Source of the DNA: Perognathus longimembris pacificus
Taxonomy: Eukaryota > Chordata > Mammalia > Rodentia > Heteromyidae
Assembly (NCBI RefSeq): GCF_023159225.1
Contig: NC_063171.1
Coordinates: forward strand, 1,531,501 to 1,595,500
DNA: 64,000 nt
Reading direction: 5' to 3'
Part shown: positions 11,836 to 23,689 of the stretch, one piece after another
Numbering within the stretch: position 1 is the stretch's first letter
How the letters are laid out: each line of letters begins with the position of its first letter
Notes under the pieces: model-generated
Database searches by the model: none
What the model was told of the DNA's origin: nothing
Seen by the model: the letters and a program-made list of their open reading frames with translations, nothing else
Made by a program: the position numbers and the translations under genes

Positions 11836-12660
11836 ATCCTTTCACAGGAAACTCTGGGGTGGAGTTGAGTGATGTGTTTAGATGGGAAATAAAGTGCACC
11901 ACAGGTAACTGTGTGCTCCAATCAGAATACTTCCTGTGAGGAAGTTAACCAATCACAGAATAAGAAAGGGTTCCAGTAGAGCAATTTGCCATACTCTAAG
12001 TCCAGGAAGAGCAGTTGAATCCTCTTAGTATTTCAGGCCCAGCTACCAGGATGCTCTGCCAGAACTCAGGGCAGGGGATGGGGTTGGGGGAAGGAGGCTC
12101 TGGGCCAGAGTGAAGAGTGGGCTTGCTGTTATTACAAAACCACAGACTTAAGCAAGTTCTGTTTACTCAAAAGAAAACGAAGTAGAAAGTTTGCAATTAT
12201 GAAGCTTATTTGAACCAAGTAGTCATCCAAACTGGGTAATTTGATACTCAGACATAAACCAATTACTGTGGGGACGAGTTGAACACATTTGCTGAACAAT
12301 TTAGAAGCAGACCCCCCTCTCTCTGTCCCCTCTCTCTGTCTCTGTCTCTCTCCATCACTTTCTATCCTCTCCTCTAAACACACAGAAAACCTTGTTTTAG
12401 TAAAATGTAATTTGGAAAAGATCACTCGGAAAATGTAATTGTTGAGACTCTTTTAGCTAAAATGTGTTTTACAAAGAGCAAAGCAGCGGCCAATTTTGAG
12501 GAATAGAGGTTTGTAATATATTGCCTACTCTTGCAACTTACAGTGCTATTACAGGGGAATATGTCTCTTTTAGAAAAAAATATAACTTTCAAGAAACATG
12601 CCTTGGTGTACTCATTTTTCCTACTATGTGTTTCTCCTGAAAATTGCAATTGCTTTTGAA
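11836..12660. other. Unassigned, with short CT-rich tract
   Basis: A CT-rich stretch lies at 12,312-12,375. Otherwise nothing recognised. Confidence 0.35.
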
Positions 12661-12665
12661 GTCAA

Positions 12666-12894
12666 TCTCTTGCTGATGCCAGGGCTTGGACTGAGGACCT
12701 GTCACTCTACCTAGGCTTCTTTGCTCATAGCTAGGGCTCTACCCCTTGAGCCACACCTTCAGTGTGTATTTTGTCGACTGACTGGAGATGGAGTTTTGAG
12801 GACTTGTCTGCCCTGGCTGGCTCCAGTCATAATCCTCCATGCCTTAGGCTCCTGAGAAGGTAGGGTTACAAAGGTGAGCCACCAGAGCCTGGCT
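12666..12894 (-). repeat. Composite SINE, antisense
   Basis: Right half 'gccagggcttggactgagga', 'ccccttgagccacaccttca'; left half 'aggctcctgagaaggtaggg', 'gagccaccagagcctggc'. Confidence 0.78.
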
Positions 12895-12961
12895 TTACAT
12901 GAATCTTATTTCCCTACAATGGGGTAAAGGAAGTTTAGAAGAGTAATCTTAAAAAGTCACC

Positions 12962-13185
12962 AGGAGCCAGTGGCTCATGCCTGTAATCCTAGCAACTGGG
13001 TAGGCTGAGCTTTGAGGATCCCAAATCCAAACCAATCAGAGCAGGAAAGTCCCTGAGACTCTTTCTTCAGTTAGCTACCAAAAAGCCAGAAGTGGAGCTG
13101 TGATTCAAGTGGTAGAGCACTAACCTTGAGCAAGGAACAAGCTCAGAGTCAGTGCCCAATCCCTGAGTTCAAGTTACAAGACCAG
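12962..13185 (+). repeat. Composite SINE, sense
   Basis: Left half 'gagccagtggctcatgcctg', tRNA-like right half 'gtgattcaagtggtagagca', end 'ccctgagttcaagttacaag'. The tail runs into the CA microsatellite. Confidence 0.85.

Positions 13186-13189
<4 letters not shown>

Positions 13190-13239
<50 letters not shown>
13190..13239. repeat. (CA)n microsatellite at SINE tail
   Basis: About 24 uninterrupted CA repeats immediately after the sense SINE 12,962-13,185. Confidence 0.95.
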
Positions 13240-13240
<1 letters not shown>

Positions 13241-13299
13241 TTTTTGAGTGTTGGATCTGTTCCTGGTCTGTCACGAAATGATCATGTAAGTTTTGCCTG

Positions 13300-13440
13300 T
13301 TAAGCACCTGTACTACTTGGAGCCAGTTAAACCAAGGATTGTGAACCAGGAATCAAGACTTACATATTTACAGTTTCACACTTTACAGATGAGGGAACTA
13401 GAGCACAGTTTACTTTCACCAGCTAGCAAAGCTTAACAGC
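13300..13440 (+). repeat. MIR-like ancient SINE
   Basis: The block 'actttacagatgagggaact' followed by 'accagctagcaaag' resembles the MIR core and 3' part. Confidence 0.55.
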
Positions 13441-13514
13441 CATATGGACCATATGGATAGATGTTTTCTTCTGTGTTTGCTTGCCTTCCTACCAGCATTG
13501 AAGTTCTCTACCTC

Positions 13515-13726
13515 TTTTTTTTTTTTTTTTTGGCCAGTCCTGGGGCTTGGACTCAGGGCCTGAGCACTGTCCCTGGCTTCTTTTTGCTCAAGGCTAGCAC
13601 TCTACCTCTTGAGTCACAGCACCACTTCTGGCTTTTTCTGTTTATGTGGTACAGAGGAATTGAACCCAGGGCTTCATGCATGCTAGATAAGGCAAGTACT
13701 CTACCATCAAGCCACATTCCCAGCCC
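13515..13726 (-). repeat. Dimeric ID-like SINE
   Basis: Antisense copy from a T-run to cccagccc. It is more diverged ('ctacctcttgagtcacagca') with a few bases inserted in the left half. Target duplication not clear. Confidence 0.85.
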
Positions 13727-13979
13727 TCCACCTTTTCTTTTTTGTATACTTAATGTACAAATTATAATTTGTTTGACCAAAGAAACCTGTTTTCCACTAC
13801 CTAGAATCAAGACTTAAATAAAGTAGGAATAGAGAAAATTAATAATTTTGTACACCAAATGAAACTTCCATGACTAGAGAAACAATTGCCCATACATCAA
13901 AACTCATCTGGATTCTGTGGACAGCAGGAGTGGCATTTTGTTTTGCATTTTCATAACCTCCACCTCTTTTTTTAACAGT

Positions 13980-14190
13980 TTTTTTTTTTTTTTTTTTTGG
14001 CCAGTCTTGAGCCTTGGACTCAGGGCCTGAGCACTGTCCCTGGCTTCTTTTTGCTCAAGGCTAGCACTCTACCACTTGAGATACAGCACCACTTCTGGCT
14101 GTTTTCTACATATGTGGTGCTGAGGAATTGAACCTAGGGCTTCATGTATAGGAGGCAAGCACTCTTGCCACTAGGCCATATTCCCATCCC
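13980..14190 (-). repeat. Dimeric ID-like SINE with probable target duplication
   Basis: Antisense copy ending ttcccatccc. 'tccacctctttt' stands upstream (about 13,959) and again directly after the element (about 14,190), followed by related 'aacagttt'/'aaagtttt', so the insertion duplicated that site. Confidence 0.87.
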
Positions 14191-14794
14191 TCCACCTCTT
14201 TTTAAAGTTTTGTGTGTGTGTGTTTTTTTTTTTTTTTTGATTCCTGTAGAAAATGAACACCAGTATTTAGGATTAAAAAAATACCTAGACTTAACGAGAC
14301 TTTGTGGTAGATAAAAAACACTGATGGCAGAACAAAAGAATACAATGTTTTGCTTACATATTGGGAATAAAGATGTAATATAATTGGAAGGTGAGGAGGG
14401 TACTTGACGGGAAGAACTCGACAAGATTTTCCTGAACACAGCATGGCAAGAGCAAGACTTTTCTAAGTAGTTATATTTTATATCCAATATTTCCACTCCT
14501 AGGAATTTGTCTAAAAGAAATCATCTAAAACAACATAAAAACTCATATGCAAAACTTGTAATCATGTTTTGCATAAACACTGGACATGGAAAGCAGATTA
14601 ACTTTCTAATAGTAAAAAATATTAATAATTACATAACTTAAAACTCCTGTTTCTGAGCAAAATATACTATATGGAATTGTTCACATAGGAGTGAAAGGGA
14701 AAAGCAGGTCATATAATTACACAACCCATGTGTAATTCAAAGTGTTTTATGTCTTTATTGTCAGTACTCAGCTTTATTACTTAAAAACATGCAC

Positions 14795-15020
14795 TGGACA
14801 CTGGTGGCTTTCCCCAGTAATCCAAGGTACTTAGGAGACTGAAGTCTGAGAACCAAGGTTCAAAGCCAGTTTGGGCAGAAAAAGCTGAGAGACTTTTATC
14901 ATCAATTAATCAGCAAAAAGCTAGACAGGATAGTGTGGTTCATGTGATGGAAAGCCAGCCGTGAGCAGAAAAAGATGAGAGTTTGGGGCCCCAATTTCAA
15001 GCCCCAGTATCAGCACTAAT
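14795..15020 (+). repeat. Composite SINE inserted in L1
   Basis: Left half 'ggacactggtggctttcccc', right half 'agtgtggttcatgtgatgga', end 'caagccccagtatcagcact'. Old and diverged. Confidence 0.75.
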
Positions 15021-15155
15021 AAACATATATATGAAAAGAAAAGACTTGAAAGAAAGGACTCTAAGAGATATTTTTATACAGATATTCACATCCACATTAT
15101 TCACAATAGTCAGAAGGTGGAAGTATCTTTATCTGAATGATGGATAAACAAAGAA

Positions 15156-15161
<6 letters not shown>

Positions 15162-15226
<65 letters not shown>

Positions 15227-15234
15227 TGTGTGTG
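15162..15234. repeat. (CT)n(GT)n microsatellite
   Basis: About 23 CT repeats run straight into about 12 GT repeats, within the old L1. Confidence 0.95.
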
Positions 15235-15692
15235 GTTTCAGCCTTAGACAGGAAGGCAAGTCAAACCTGTACTACAAGGGTAAAACTTGAGAATATCATG
15301 TTTAATACAGTAAGCCCATCACAAAGGGATAAATCCTGATCATAAGACTACAGAGTGATCATGTGCACAGGAATAGAAACTACAGTAGTGGTGGTTGCCC
15401 AGAACTGGAGAGGGGAGATGAGAAGTCATTGTTTAACCATGGGGTCCACTAAGGGAAATGGAAAAGTTCTGAAATTCTAGAGATGGATGGTGAGGATGCT
15501 TGTAAAGCAATGTAAATGTACTTAATGTTATAGAACAGTTCATTTAAAAATGGTTAAGATGATTATGGGTACTTTGCCACAGTTTTAAAATTAAATAGTA
15601 CATGGGACAAAGCTATTTTTGCTCTAAATGAAAAGTTGCCAAGTCCCTTATGATCTTGTCATTATTTTATTCTTTAAAATACATATTCAGCT

Positions 15693-15892
15693 AAGTGCCA
15701 GTGGCTCACATCTGTAATCCTAGCTACTCAGGAGGCTGAGATCTGAGGATACTGGCTCAAAACCAGCCTGGGAAAGAAAAATCTGTGAGACTTTTCTCCA
15801 GTTAACCAACCAAAAAGCTGTAAGTGGAGTTGTGGCTCAAGTGGTAGAGTGACAGCTTTCAGCATTCAGGCCACAAGTTCAAGCCTCAGGAT
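15693..15892 (+). repeat. Composite SINE, sense
   Basis: A well-kept left half ('gtggctcacatctgtaatcc', 'gctactcaggaggctgagat') and right half 'gttgtggctcaagtggtaga'. Its tail leads into the CA/CT tract at 15,896. Confidence 0.88.
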
Positions 15893-15895
15893 CAA

Positions 15896-15996
15896 CACAC
15901 ACACACACACGCACACACACACTCACTCACATACTCTTTCTCTGTCACACACATTTTCTCTCACACGTACTCACACACTCTCTGTCACACACACAT

Positions 15997-16046
<50 letters not shown>

Positions 16047-16056
16047 ACACACACAC
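15896..16056. repeat. Mixed CA/CT microsatellite
   Basis: About 160 bases of alternating (CA)n, (CT)n and CACT-type units. The 79-codon Thr/Leu/Ser/His frame across it (15,849-16,088) is a repeat translation. Confidence 0.92.
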
Positions 16057-16059
16057 AGA

Positions 16060-16740
16060 GTATTTATGCTCCATATTTTTTCACATAGCCTTTTCCAGGA
16101 AATACTTTTGTTATATAAAATTTATCTATAAGAAAAGTTTGGCTATGTAATTGATCCACTAAGTAGTTTACATTTGAGATTTATCAAGTTTATTTGATAA
16201 AATGGAAAGGGTCAGAAGTATATTTATTTCAGTAAGCAGATAGCACTAAAGTTTAAGAGTAAAGACTTTCCTGAGCTACATGTTTGCTATACGTGTGTTT
16301 TGGATAGGCATGCTCAGAAAGCTTGTGAACAATGAGTCAAGGTAAAATAGTGTGTGGGCTGAGCTTTTCCATCAGAAAACTGACAGAAATTAACAAGAAA
16401 GCTGGAGCCTAACATCTAGTTCTTCAATCTATTTACTCTCCCTGCAAAGATTATCCCTTATTATCTTTTGCCTCAATCTGTCAAAATACAGCATGGTTTA
16501 AAACGATGCACAATGAAATAATTCATTTTTCTACAGAAAAGTGATAAAAGTTATTTAACTTTCATTGGCTACTTTTCAAGCACTATGCTAACTTATTTAA
16601 GAAATTGGATAAACTGTATTTGAGCTTATTTCAAGATTAATATTAGATATTAATAAATTATCATTTTAATTTTGGAAGAAAAATACCTTATAGGACAATT
16701 TTTTTGTGTTTATTTCTGTATGTAACTTGGAATGGAATTT
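16060..16740. other. Unassigned, AT-rich
   Basis: No feature recognised. Confidence 0.35.
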
Positions 16741-16754
16741 TTCTTTTCTTTTTT

Positions 16755-16983
16755 TCTTTTATGCAGTTCTCGGGGCTTGAACTCAGGGCCTGAGCACTGT
16801 CCCTTAGCTTTTCACTCAAGGCTAGTGCTCTACCACTTTGAGTGACAGTTCCACTTATGTCTTTTTGATGGTTAATTGGTGACAAGAGACTCACAGACTT
16901 TCCTACCTAGGCTGGCCTTGAACCACGATCTTCATATCTCAGCCTCCTGAACAGCTAGAATTATAGGTGTAAGATACCAGCTC
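16755..16983 (-). repeat. Composite SINE, antisense
   Basis: Right half 'ggggcttgaactcagggcct', linker 'ttaattggtgacaagagact', left half 'tctcagcctcctgaacagct' and 'gtgtaagataccagct'. Confidence 0.82.
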
Positions 16984-16989
16984 TTGGTG

Positions 16990-17446
16990 ATTGTAGGTTT
17001 TCTACTTATTAATAATATTTTTTAAAACCCTTCTATTATGGTATAATGTTTAAATTCAGCTTTTTACAATTTGGTAATATCAGCTAAATCTCTATGAACT
17101 CATTTTTCAAATGTTGAGAACTTATAACCTGTCTGAAAGGCAAAAATGGCTTTAAACCAACATTTTGCTGTTGTCAGCTCTGTGGAGTCAATTTACCATA
17201 TTCCCAAAAGATAAGGTTGTATTCCTCTTTGCCTCAAACATCATTAAAAAATCTGACAGCCAAGCACTAATTCCAGAATTATTCCAGTTGTTGATGGGTA
17301 AGGCCGAAAGGACAGAGCCCGATTGTCAGATGTCAAGTCTTGTTTCCATCACTGACAAATTGAAAAACCTGCACAGCTTAACTTGTGAAGGACCCACCTG
17401 GCCCCAACAGTGTAGGCCAAGCAAGGTATATTACATGTAGGATTCT
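16990..17446. other. Complex non-repeat sequence, candidate conserved element
   Basis: Complex sequence without repeat signature up to the LTR insertion point. Together with 18,083-18,330 it forms one continuous block that the LTR split. Conservation cannot be measured here. Confidence 0.3.
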
Positions 17447-17451
17447 GGAAT

Positions 17452-18077
17452 TGTTGGGATCCAGCCTTTGGACTTGAGGGGGATGGGCATTGGGAGCGCT
17501 CCCGAGATGCCGCCCTTCCCCCAGCCCTGGGGAATGCGGAAGCAGGCCACAATTCTCTGGGTCCAGAACCAGAAGAACCGGCTTTGCGAACAGCCCCCAA
17601 ACTTTCTTGCCAGCCCATGCGGCCCCAGTCTCCCCCTGGCCTGGCGCTTTCCGAGTGACGTTAGCGCATGAGGGGGTCATATGACAAGCTCACAGCCTAT
17701 CAGCGTCCTGGCCAATCTCCTTCTCTCTTCTCTTCCTATCATTAGTCCTTGCCCCCACCTTAATAAATCAGATTGCTCTTGAAGCAACTCCGAGATCCGC
17801 GTATGCCTGGCTTTCTTCAAGGGTAAGGAGGGAGGTAAGCGATCTCTTTCAGCCGCGTGAGGTCTGTGCTGACTCCCCTGCTCCACCCTGGCCTTACCTG
17901 CGGGTCAGGTGACCAGGGGAGAGGGTGAGAAAGGGAGCTGTTAGAAGCATAGCTGAGCCTTAGTCCCCCGGCCAGGGGAGGCGACCCGAGCCCGACATGG
18001 CATCATCTTCAGACCTTTTTTTTTTTCTTAATGACAGAGAAAAATTGGAGAAAACAGAAGTTTAAATGAAAACAACA
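17452..18077 (+). mobile_element. Solo LTR of an endogenous retrovirus (626 bp)
   Basis: Begins TGTTGGGATCC and ends AACAACA: TG...CA with a 5-bp inverted terminal repeat, TGTTG/CAACA. The 5-bp duplication ggaat is perfect at 17,447-17,451 and 18,078-18,082. It is much richer in GC and CpG than its surroundings. An AATAAA at 17,762-17,767, a CCAAT-like box near 17,712 and a CRE-like tgacgt near 17,656 fit U3-R order. Orientation comes from AATAAA. No internal retroviral sequence adjoins it, so it looks like recombination between two LTRs. Class is undecided; the start is reminiscent of class II (IAP-like) LTRs, but ERVK normally duplicates 6 bp. Confidence 0.7.
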
Positions 18078-18082
18078 GGAAT

Positions 18083-18690
18083 GCTTTAGGGACAACAATG
18101 AAAGAAACTTTAATACAGTAAGAATTATGTGCCGGCCTTGTGTTATTTCAGTCTATGTTTTATGGAGCGGAAACAATCCTGCTCTTGTTCAATTGCTAGA
18201 GGAGCTTCATTAGGCAGGTGTACCTGAGCCAGGTTGTTGACTGCTTCCCTATAGGTATGGCTTCTCCTTCTGTACCATCTACCATTAATACACACGGGCA
18301 TCTCTATGTGAGATATTGTTTCCAAACACAGTTATAATGGCTTCTGTGGAGAACTTGACTATCGACATTTCTTCATAGACACTCCTAGAATTTCTAAATG
18401 AAAACATTTCTTTGCCCTTCCCTGATAAATGATATTATGAGAAAGATATATTTTCCCTTGATGAATGAACGCCTACTCAATATAGCCCAGCATCAATTTT
18501 CTCCACCTTAATTAGGAAAGAAAATTTCCCTGCTAAATGTCTATTTTTCCCACCTCCCACTTTGCTTCTCAGTTTTCCTTCCTCACACATTTCATTGCTA
18601 AAATTGGCCATTATGACACCTGAGGTCAATGATATGTAAGTATAAGCTCCTAGGTAGAGTTTCTAGTTAAACTGTTTTCTGTTTGTTTGT
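18083..18690. other. Complex non-repeat sequence, candidate conserved element
   Basis: 18,083-18,330 reads as complex sequence continuing from the other side of the solo LTR; the rest is unassigned. Confidence 0.3.
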
Positions 18691-18694
18691 TTTG

Positions 18695-18955
18695 GCAGTA
18701 CCAAAATTGAACTCAGTGTTTTACACTTGATAAACAGGCACTCTCCCACCCGAGTCATACTTCCATCCATGTTTGCTTCTTAGTTATTTTTTGAGTCAAA
18801 TCTGACTGGTCTCAAACTAGATTCTCCTACTTACAGTAGAAGCTGTAGGTTGCCATGACAAATGCATTTGGCTGAGATGAGATTTTGACAAGCTTTTTCC
18901 TTGGCTGGCCTGGAATTACTATCCTCCTGATCCTCACATCTTGAGTAACTGGTAT
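18695..18955 (-). repeat. Older ID/B1-type SINE, antisense
   Basis: 'ttggcagtaccaaaattgaa' and 'cactctcccacccgagtcat' look like an antisense ID-type half; 'ctggcctggaattactatcc' and 'cacatcttgagtaactgg' look like the B1 half. Strongly diverged. Confidence 0.55.
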
Positions 18956-18959
18956 GGGA

Positions 18960-20460
18960 AAGGATGTTAACTCAACTTGGGAGGCCCTGGGTCCTTCACC
19001 TTCTTCTTCTTCCTGCTCAGAGCACATATGCTAGTGTGATCAAATGCCCAAGAACACCAAGTACAAGGGAGGAATCATTTACTTGGTTCTTGATTTCAGA
19101 GCTTCCCATCTATGGTTGCTTGGCCACATGAACTTGGATGTGGTGGATGAAGCCTAGGGGAGGAGCTTGTTTATATGACTGAGAATAGGCAGGGGAGGGA
19201 GTGGAAGGAACTGGAGGTAAGTATAACATTCAAAGTCATACTCCCTGTCCCAGCGATCCACTTCCTCTAGCTAGTCTTCACCTTCTAAAGTTTCCATCAC
19301 CTCCCAAAACAATACCACCAGCTGGAGAGGAACATTTAATGTATAAGCCTGTATTAAGGATTCAAGCTATGCATTCTATTCTTGGCCTCTGAAGGCTCAT
19401 GACCATCTAATATGCAAACTTCATTTAGTCCATGAATCCTTAAAGTATTAATAGTTCCAGCATTATTCAAAAACTTGCCTCTTCTGAGATTTAAGGCAAA
19501 CTCTTAGCTGAAAGCCCTTGTAAAATCAAAATCAACAATTAGATCCTCCTTCTAAGCTACAATGATAGAGGAAGCATTTCTATTCCCAAAGTGAGGTACG
19601 GTAGCATAAAATGGAGCAAGATTAAGAGCCAGCAGTGTAGTATTGAATCCCATATCTAGCATCCTAGAAATCTGGTGGCTAGAGATGAGTCCTGGATGTC
19701 ATTAGCAATTCCAACCCTATTGCTTTACTGCTTAAAGCCTAAATGGTCTGTCTCAGGTTGCCTCTGTTCTCTACCTGTTATTTTCCCTGGCACATGTTCC
19801 ATGTCCCTGCTAGCTCCAGACTCCTGGAATCTACACTGCAGCTTAGACAGTGTCACACTTCAGTTTTTCAGGAGTGACCAAGTGGTTATTGACATTGCTA
19901 CTCATCAGTTGGTGTTTCAGGCCTTCCTTTGAATTGTGTGTGGAAGCCTCCTTAACCCTGTAACTCCTATATTCTGCATGCCTGCAAAAGCAGTAGCATG
20001 TGCGTAATGCAAGGTCTTCTTCCAAATTGAATGGTGGTTCTACTGGCTTGGATCATGTCTGTAGCAGTGTCTTTCAGCTTTAGTGGCTGAACCTGAGGTG
20101 GAGGAGGCAAGAAGGTTCTCCAGGCTGTCCTGCGTCAACAGACACAGTGTCCTGCAGGTCTCTTCTGAAAGCAAATTTCTGAATGAGCTAGCACGTTATA
20201 CCCTTGGTTCTGTGATAGATGGGGGTCTGTCTGGTCAATTCCTGAGATGTTCTCAGGATCTCTTTTCTGTTATCCTGGAAAAAAACACTTTAAATAACAA
20301 AGAGACATGACAAAGAAAACAGGACCCAAGAAACCAATTCACAGGGAGACCATAAAAGATCAATCTTGGGAGAAAGGCACCAAAAAGTAAAAGGCAAATT
20401 CATATGTACATAAATTAATATCCAGACTGAAAAGAACTCCAAAGATAAGGAAGCAAAGGA
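18960..20460. other. Unassigned, with one probable old repeat
   Basis: The 19,080-19,340 part ('gcttggccacatgaacttgg', 'cctcccaaaacaataccacc') recalls an old interspersed repeat. It partly resembles 21,830-21,960, where 'ctcctaaagtttctacta' recurs. The family is not identified. The rest has no recognised feature. Confidence 0.35.
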
Positions 20461-20479
20461 CTTCTTCTTAATTAGTTTT

Positions 20480-20680
20480 TTTTTTTTTTTTTTGGCCAGT
20501 CCTGGGGCTTGGACTCAGGGCCTGAACACTGTCCCTGGCTTCTTCTTGCTCAAGGCTAGCACTCTGCCACTTGAGCCACAGCACCACTTCTGGCCATTTT
20601 CTGTATATGTGGTGCTGGGGAATCGAACCCAGGGCCTCATGTATACGAGCACTCTTGCCACTAGGCCATATCCCCAGCCC
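20480..20680 (-). repeat. Dimeric ID-like SINE with 11-bp target duplication
   Basis: Antisense copy (T-run, ggccagtcctggggcttgga ... ccccagccc). The duplication taattagtttt is perfect at 20,469-20,479 and 20,681-20,691. A short deletion lies next to the 'gtatacgag' block, shared with the 50,529 copy. Confidence 0.92.
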
Positions 20681-20699
20681 TAATTAGTTTTATAGTATT

Positions 20700-21205
20700 T
20701 AGAGGACCCAATATTCTTTACCTCACATATGGTGTATACATGTGCACATCTGAAAGAAACTGGGAGGAAGGCACAGAATGAGTGGAAAACAGGTGAAAAA
20801 AATACACTACAAGGGGCCCAACAGCTGCAGTGGACATTGATGAGAGCAAACTAAGCAACTCAAGGACACTGAAGAGGTGGGAAGAAATGAGAGAAAAATA
20901 AGGAACAGGTTACACTAAGCAAAAGGAAAGAAATGTATATGTATATATCATCCGATCTGGAAAAAATAGTTTTATGGTTAATAATCATAGCGGTTATAAG
21001 CATTGGAGACTAGAATGATGATGTCCATCAACGGGAAGAATTTTTTTTTTAATGATGAAAGCAAGAAGGGGTGGGTTGGGGGAGGGAAGGTGGGAGAAAA
21101 ATAAGGAAGGGGATATCAAGTATGACAATATATGTATAATTATTCACTACCTTAAATATGTAACTGTAACCCCTCTGTACATCATCCATGACAATAAAAA
21201 AAATT
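20700..21205 (+). mobile_element. L1 3' untranslated region and terminus
   Basis: The last 140 bases repeat the L1 3' signature seen at 2,504 and 32,159: G-rich tract, 'ggagaaaaataaggaagggg', 'aaatatgtaactgtaacccc', 'tgacaataaaaaaa'. The upstream 20,700-21,060 A/G-rich sequence is probably the same element; its 5' limit is uncertain. Confidence 0.6.
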
Positions 21206-21209
21206 GATC

Positions 21210-23680
21210 TCTTTTTAATAGTGTCAATCATGCCTTTCTTTAACAACCATACCTTTCTTTTCTGCAACTTGAAGTCTACTCTTCTTTTATTCTTGCCAAA
21301 CTGCATGTTAAAAAAAAACAACTTCCTTTTCTGAGTTTTGCTCTTAATTCTCACTGTATACGTGGCTAAAAATGACCAGCAATAACCATGACACAGTCTG
21401 GATGAGAGGCTGTCTTGAAATGCTCCCTCCCCTGTTAATTAACCCATTACCTTTAAATTCAGCCCCCTTATAGTCTCACAACATGGACAGAATGTACATA
21501 AAGTCTTTGCCAGCATGTGGTAGGAATGGCCTCTAGTCAAATTCCCCAGAGTTTTCATTTTTCCCTGAAACCCACAAGCAGTCTTCACTCATTGCATTTC
21601 TGTTAGCATATTAATTTTCTGAGCATGTTGCCCTCTGATTTATACCATCCAATACTTTTTATGGCCTGTTTGTTTTTTCTCATGTCTCCAGATGTTTCAA
21701 TACATTGTTTCTGGGCCTGTGATAAGACTCAGGATGGAGATGGTGAAGGGTCTGCAGAAGAGGAGCACGTTCTTTGGCAGAGAAAGAGAAAGAGAGAGAT
21801 GGAGAAGGAAGGGATATAGTATCAGGGAAAACCTTCAAAGGAATGCCTCTTATGACCCATTCTTCCAGCTCAGCCTCACCTCCTAAAGTTTCTACTACAT
21901 CCTGAGACAGTGCTATCCTCTGAAGACCAAGTAGTCAGCCTAAATCTGTAGGGAACACTTCCTGATCAATCCATAACACCAGGCCCTGGAGTGGAGCAGG
22001 CATCTTGGAATCCTCATTAGATGAGCTCCCTCTAAGGTCATGCAAAAATATAAAAATCCTGGATTTCTTACTTATTTCTTGAAACCACATTATCCAAAAC
22101 AGCTTAACTCCAGACTTCTGGTTACAGCTGAAATATTAATAATACCCTCAAATGGCTTACTTCCTCTTTACAACTTCTTTTTCTTTAAAGACCGGTTCTC
22201 TTCCTAGTCACAGAAATATTGTAGAACAGAAAATCAAAAGCAATGAACACGAGTCTTTAATGAACAGTATTTCTCTAGGCTAACTTGCCTAATTTTGAGG
22301 ATGTTTAGTTAAAATTATGAAGCTTGAAACAATTTGCTCTGATCAATATCCTCATTGTTACCATTAAAGAGAATTTTTATCCAGAACTCACTTTCATGAG
22401 GAAGTTTGCTATTTATCTGGTGAATGGCTTTTTATGCTAGGTTTCTCTGGTTTGGAAATCATTGAAGAAAGTCTTTATAAATGAGTGGCTTTCTCAGAGT
22501 GTCAGAGTATGTTGAAGTTATTTTCATGAGGCTTGTGAAAAATAATCCTCAAGAAAGACTTGTAATTTATAAACATCTGATATTTCTTAATATCTTTACA
22601 TAGTAAATTGAACTCAAAGTTGTCATATCATTCTATCATTTATAATAATGTCATTGTCTCTCTAATTCCTAGGTGATTTCTTGAGTGGGCTAGAAAATGA
22701 TGGAGTTACAGTTAACCAAGCTGGGAGTTTCCTCTCACTCTGGGCATGCCCACGGATGTTTCACAGAGTGAATCTCATCTGTTCTGTTTCTTGAAGCAGA
22801 AAAAAAAAATAGTTGACAACTGCTTTATATACAAAGAACAAAACCCTGTAACAAATAACTTTAGCAGCCCCTCTGCCACTGACGGGAGTGGTGTTCTAGT
22901 TATTCTCAATGGGCATGGTGTGGGAAAGGTGCTAGGTACCAACCCTACAGGGAAGTATTATGATCTCAGGGACAAAGCTTGGACCTTTTTTGTGTTCCGG
23001 AAGTGGTGTGCAGAAAGACATACTTGAAAGACATTCCTACACAATCATCATGTAGTAAGTATTTGTCTGTTTGTGGGGGGTTCAAAGAACTGGTAGTAGT
23101 GATCTGAGTTTTTAGTGAATTGAAAAGATTTAGGAGACTGTGTTCAGGCCACTTGATGAGTGAGTATTGTAATTGACCGCCTGGCCTTTCAGCTTGAAAC
23201 TCCTTGTTACACTGCCTCCTGACTTGCTTTACTCTTTTACTGATACTTAGACACCAATATCGGGCACTTATTTAAACCTGTGCCAGCTTCGGGATATGTC
23301 TGGTTTGTGAAAAAGGACTGAGAAATTATTTGGTATATGACACTACAAACACCTAAGCTTCTTGTCGGTTGCCCTTGGTCCATTTTCCTGTATTGATAAT
23401 TTTGTATGCCCCTCAAGAGGATGTTATGTGTATCCAAATGGCCCTGAGCAGAAAAAAGGCTCCTCATTCTTTTGCATAGCCAGTCTATCTTGGATGTTAT
23501 ATAGATCTGTATTTCTAACATGGAAAAACTGAGATTAGCTTCAGTTGAAAACAGCATTGAATTTTCAAATAAAATTTAATTCTCTTTTAAAAGAATTAAA
23601 TGTATGTGAAACACACTAAAAATGACAGAATTCTTTCTAGTTTTTGCTCCACCTTTCCAAGAAATATTTTTATTTTCATG
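21210..23680. other. Unassigned 2.5 kb
   Basis: A probable old repeat at about 21,690-21,990 shares blocks with 19,200-19,340. Elsewhere no gene or clear repeat. A 93-codon frame at 22,746-23,027 has no visible domain and no intron-exon context. Confidence 0.35.
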
Positions 23681-23689
23681 TTGTTGCTT

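Larger units (their letters stand above)
14480..15600 (+). mobile_element. Ancient L1 3' region (L1M-like), interrupted
   Basis: Sequence blocks appear in L1M 3' order: 'tttccactcctaggaatttg', 'ccacattattcacaatagtc', 'gaatgatggataaacaaaga', 'gtagtggtggttgcccagaa', 'gagatggatggtgaggatgc', 'aatgtaaatgtacttaatgt'. A sense SINE (14,795-15,020) and a CT/GT microsatellite interrupt it. Sub-family is not decided. Confidence 0.75.

Noticed and set aside
10482..11921. Several frames of 95-143 codons
   Set aside because: They overlap on opposite strands, have no visible domain and no splice or promoter context; chance frames.
13515..14190. The two neighbouring dimeric SINEs as one tandem duplication
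   Set aside because: They differ at many sites, and the second has its own flanking duplication, so they look like separate insertions.
22746..23027. 93-codon frame on the + strand
   Set aside because: No recognisable domain, no start context of note, no neighbouring exon.
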